Part shown: positions 63,736 to 64,000 of the stretch, one piece after another
Layout: each line of letters opens with the position of its first letter
Position numbering within the stretch: the stretch's first letter is position 1
Assembly: GCA_035647835.1 (NCBI GenBank)
Contig: DASRMS010000183.1
Span: 1 to 64,000 of the forward strand
DNA length: 64,000 nt
Direction: 5' to 3'
Origin: UBA9865 sp035647835
Lineage (GTDB): Bacteria; Bacillota; Dethiobacteria; Dethiobacterales; Dethiobacteraceae
Notes under the pieces: generated by a model
Told to the model about the DNA's origin: nothing
What the model saw: the letters and a program-made list of their open reading frames with translations, nothing else
Databases searched by the model: none
Position numbers and translations under genes: made by a program

Positions 63736-64000
63736 TTAATCAACTTTCCCCACTGAGACAAAGGAAACAGTCTCCGGCTGACCAAAAAAAGTAATCTGCT
63801 TCCCCTCAATTGGCGCAATAATTCCCTCTGAAACCGAAGTCACGGCGATCACCACATCTTCTGTTGGCACTTTACTATCAACTTCTACCTGATCCCCGTC
63901 ATGCACCGCTACTAATACCGAGCTGCCGTCGGCAAAAGCTGTTACAGTCTCGCCATTCACCAACACTTTTATTCCTGTCCCATCCGCATCGTTAATAATG
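63736..64000 (-). CDS. Hypothetical protein, 3' end only
   Basis: The frame is open to the window edge without a preferred start, so the 88 visible codons are the C-terminal part of a longer protein. The sequence is beta-rich and acidic (IKVLVNGETVTAFADGSSV, VAVHDGDQVEVDSKVP), resembling a small beta-barrel or lipoyl/S1-like fold. I do not recognise the family. Confidence 0.6.
   Translation of the reverse strand, partial: IINDADGTGIKVLVNGETVTAFADGSSVLVAVHDGDQVEVDSKVPTEDVVIAVTSVSEGIIAPIEGKQITFFGQPETVSFVSVGKVD

Overview
The window looks like the chromosome of a spore-forming, anaerobic member of the Clostridia (Firmicutes). The evidence is spoIVA, spoIIP and a YIEGIA-family protein with its small partner, an IspH-S1 fusion, a T-box leader, SD sequences of the GGAGG type, and a complete-looking anaerobic (cbi) corrinoid pathway. 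Most genes lie on the minus strand. I cannot fix genus or species from the sequence.

Layout. 1-8394 (minus): tandem array of three corrinoid proteins (one cut by the window edge) and five UroD-fold methyltransferase-like genes, ordered C-U-U-C-U-U-U-C in the direction of transcription, with a recurring CTGACAGGGG hairpin after each UroD-like gene. 8.7-12.4 kb: a lipoprotein class B penicillin-binding protein and a GPH-type sugar/cation symporter. 12.7-18.9 kb: an operon for a branched-chain amino acid/amide type ABC transporter (SBP, two ATPases, two permeases) ending in an acetamidase/formamidase and a truncated UroD-like remnant. 19.2-20.0 kb: a small membrane protein and tRNA-Pro(GGG). 20.3-26.9 kb (plus): response regulator, sensor kinase, ABC ATPase, FtsX-type permease and a membrane-anchored CARDB-like protein. 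27-34 kb (minus): VanZ-like protein, spoIVA with a sigma-E-like promoter, gpsA-plsY-der-DUF512 radical SAM. 34-36.2 kb (plus): T-box, aroF, pheA; then trmO (minus).

36.6-54.7 kb is a corrinoid region. A cobalamin riboswitch at 53.1 kb drives cbiD-E-T-L-F-G-H-J-(X)-C-A-B. A second riboswitch at 43.1 kb drives cobO, cobD-like and an ABC importer that is therefore probably a corrinoid transporter. cbiX is broken by several lesions. The region is flanked by two near-identical copies of a module made of a riboswitch and a divergent XRE-HTH membrane protein gene; in the left copy the riboswitch has lost its 3' end and now lies upstream of trmO. 54.7-64 kb (minus): tandem DUF3189 genes, the YIEGIA pair, spoIIP, a DUF1614 protein, fni, ispH-rpsA fusion, plsC, cmk, aroH and the 3' end of an unidentified gene.

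How it fits together: the left end consumes corrinoid cofactor (methyl transfer), and the 38-53 kb region makes and imports it under riboswitch control. No methyltransferase II, reductive activase or Wood-Ljungdahl gene is visible inside the window, so the methyl donor and acceptor of the array are unknown.
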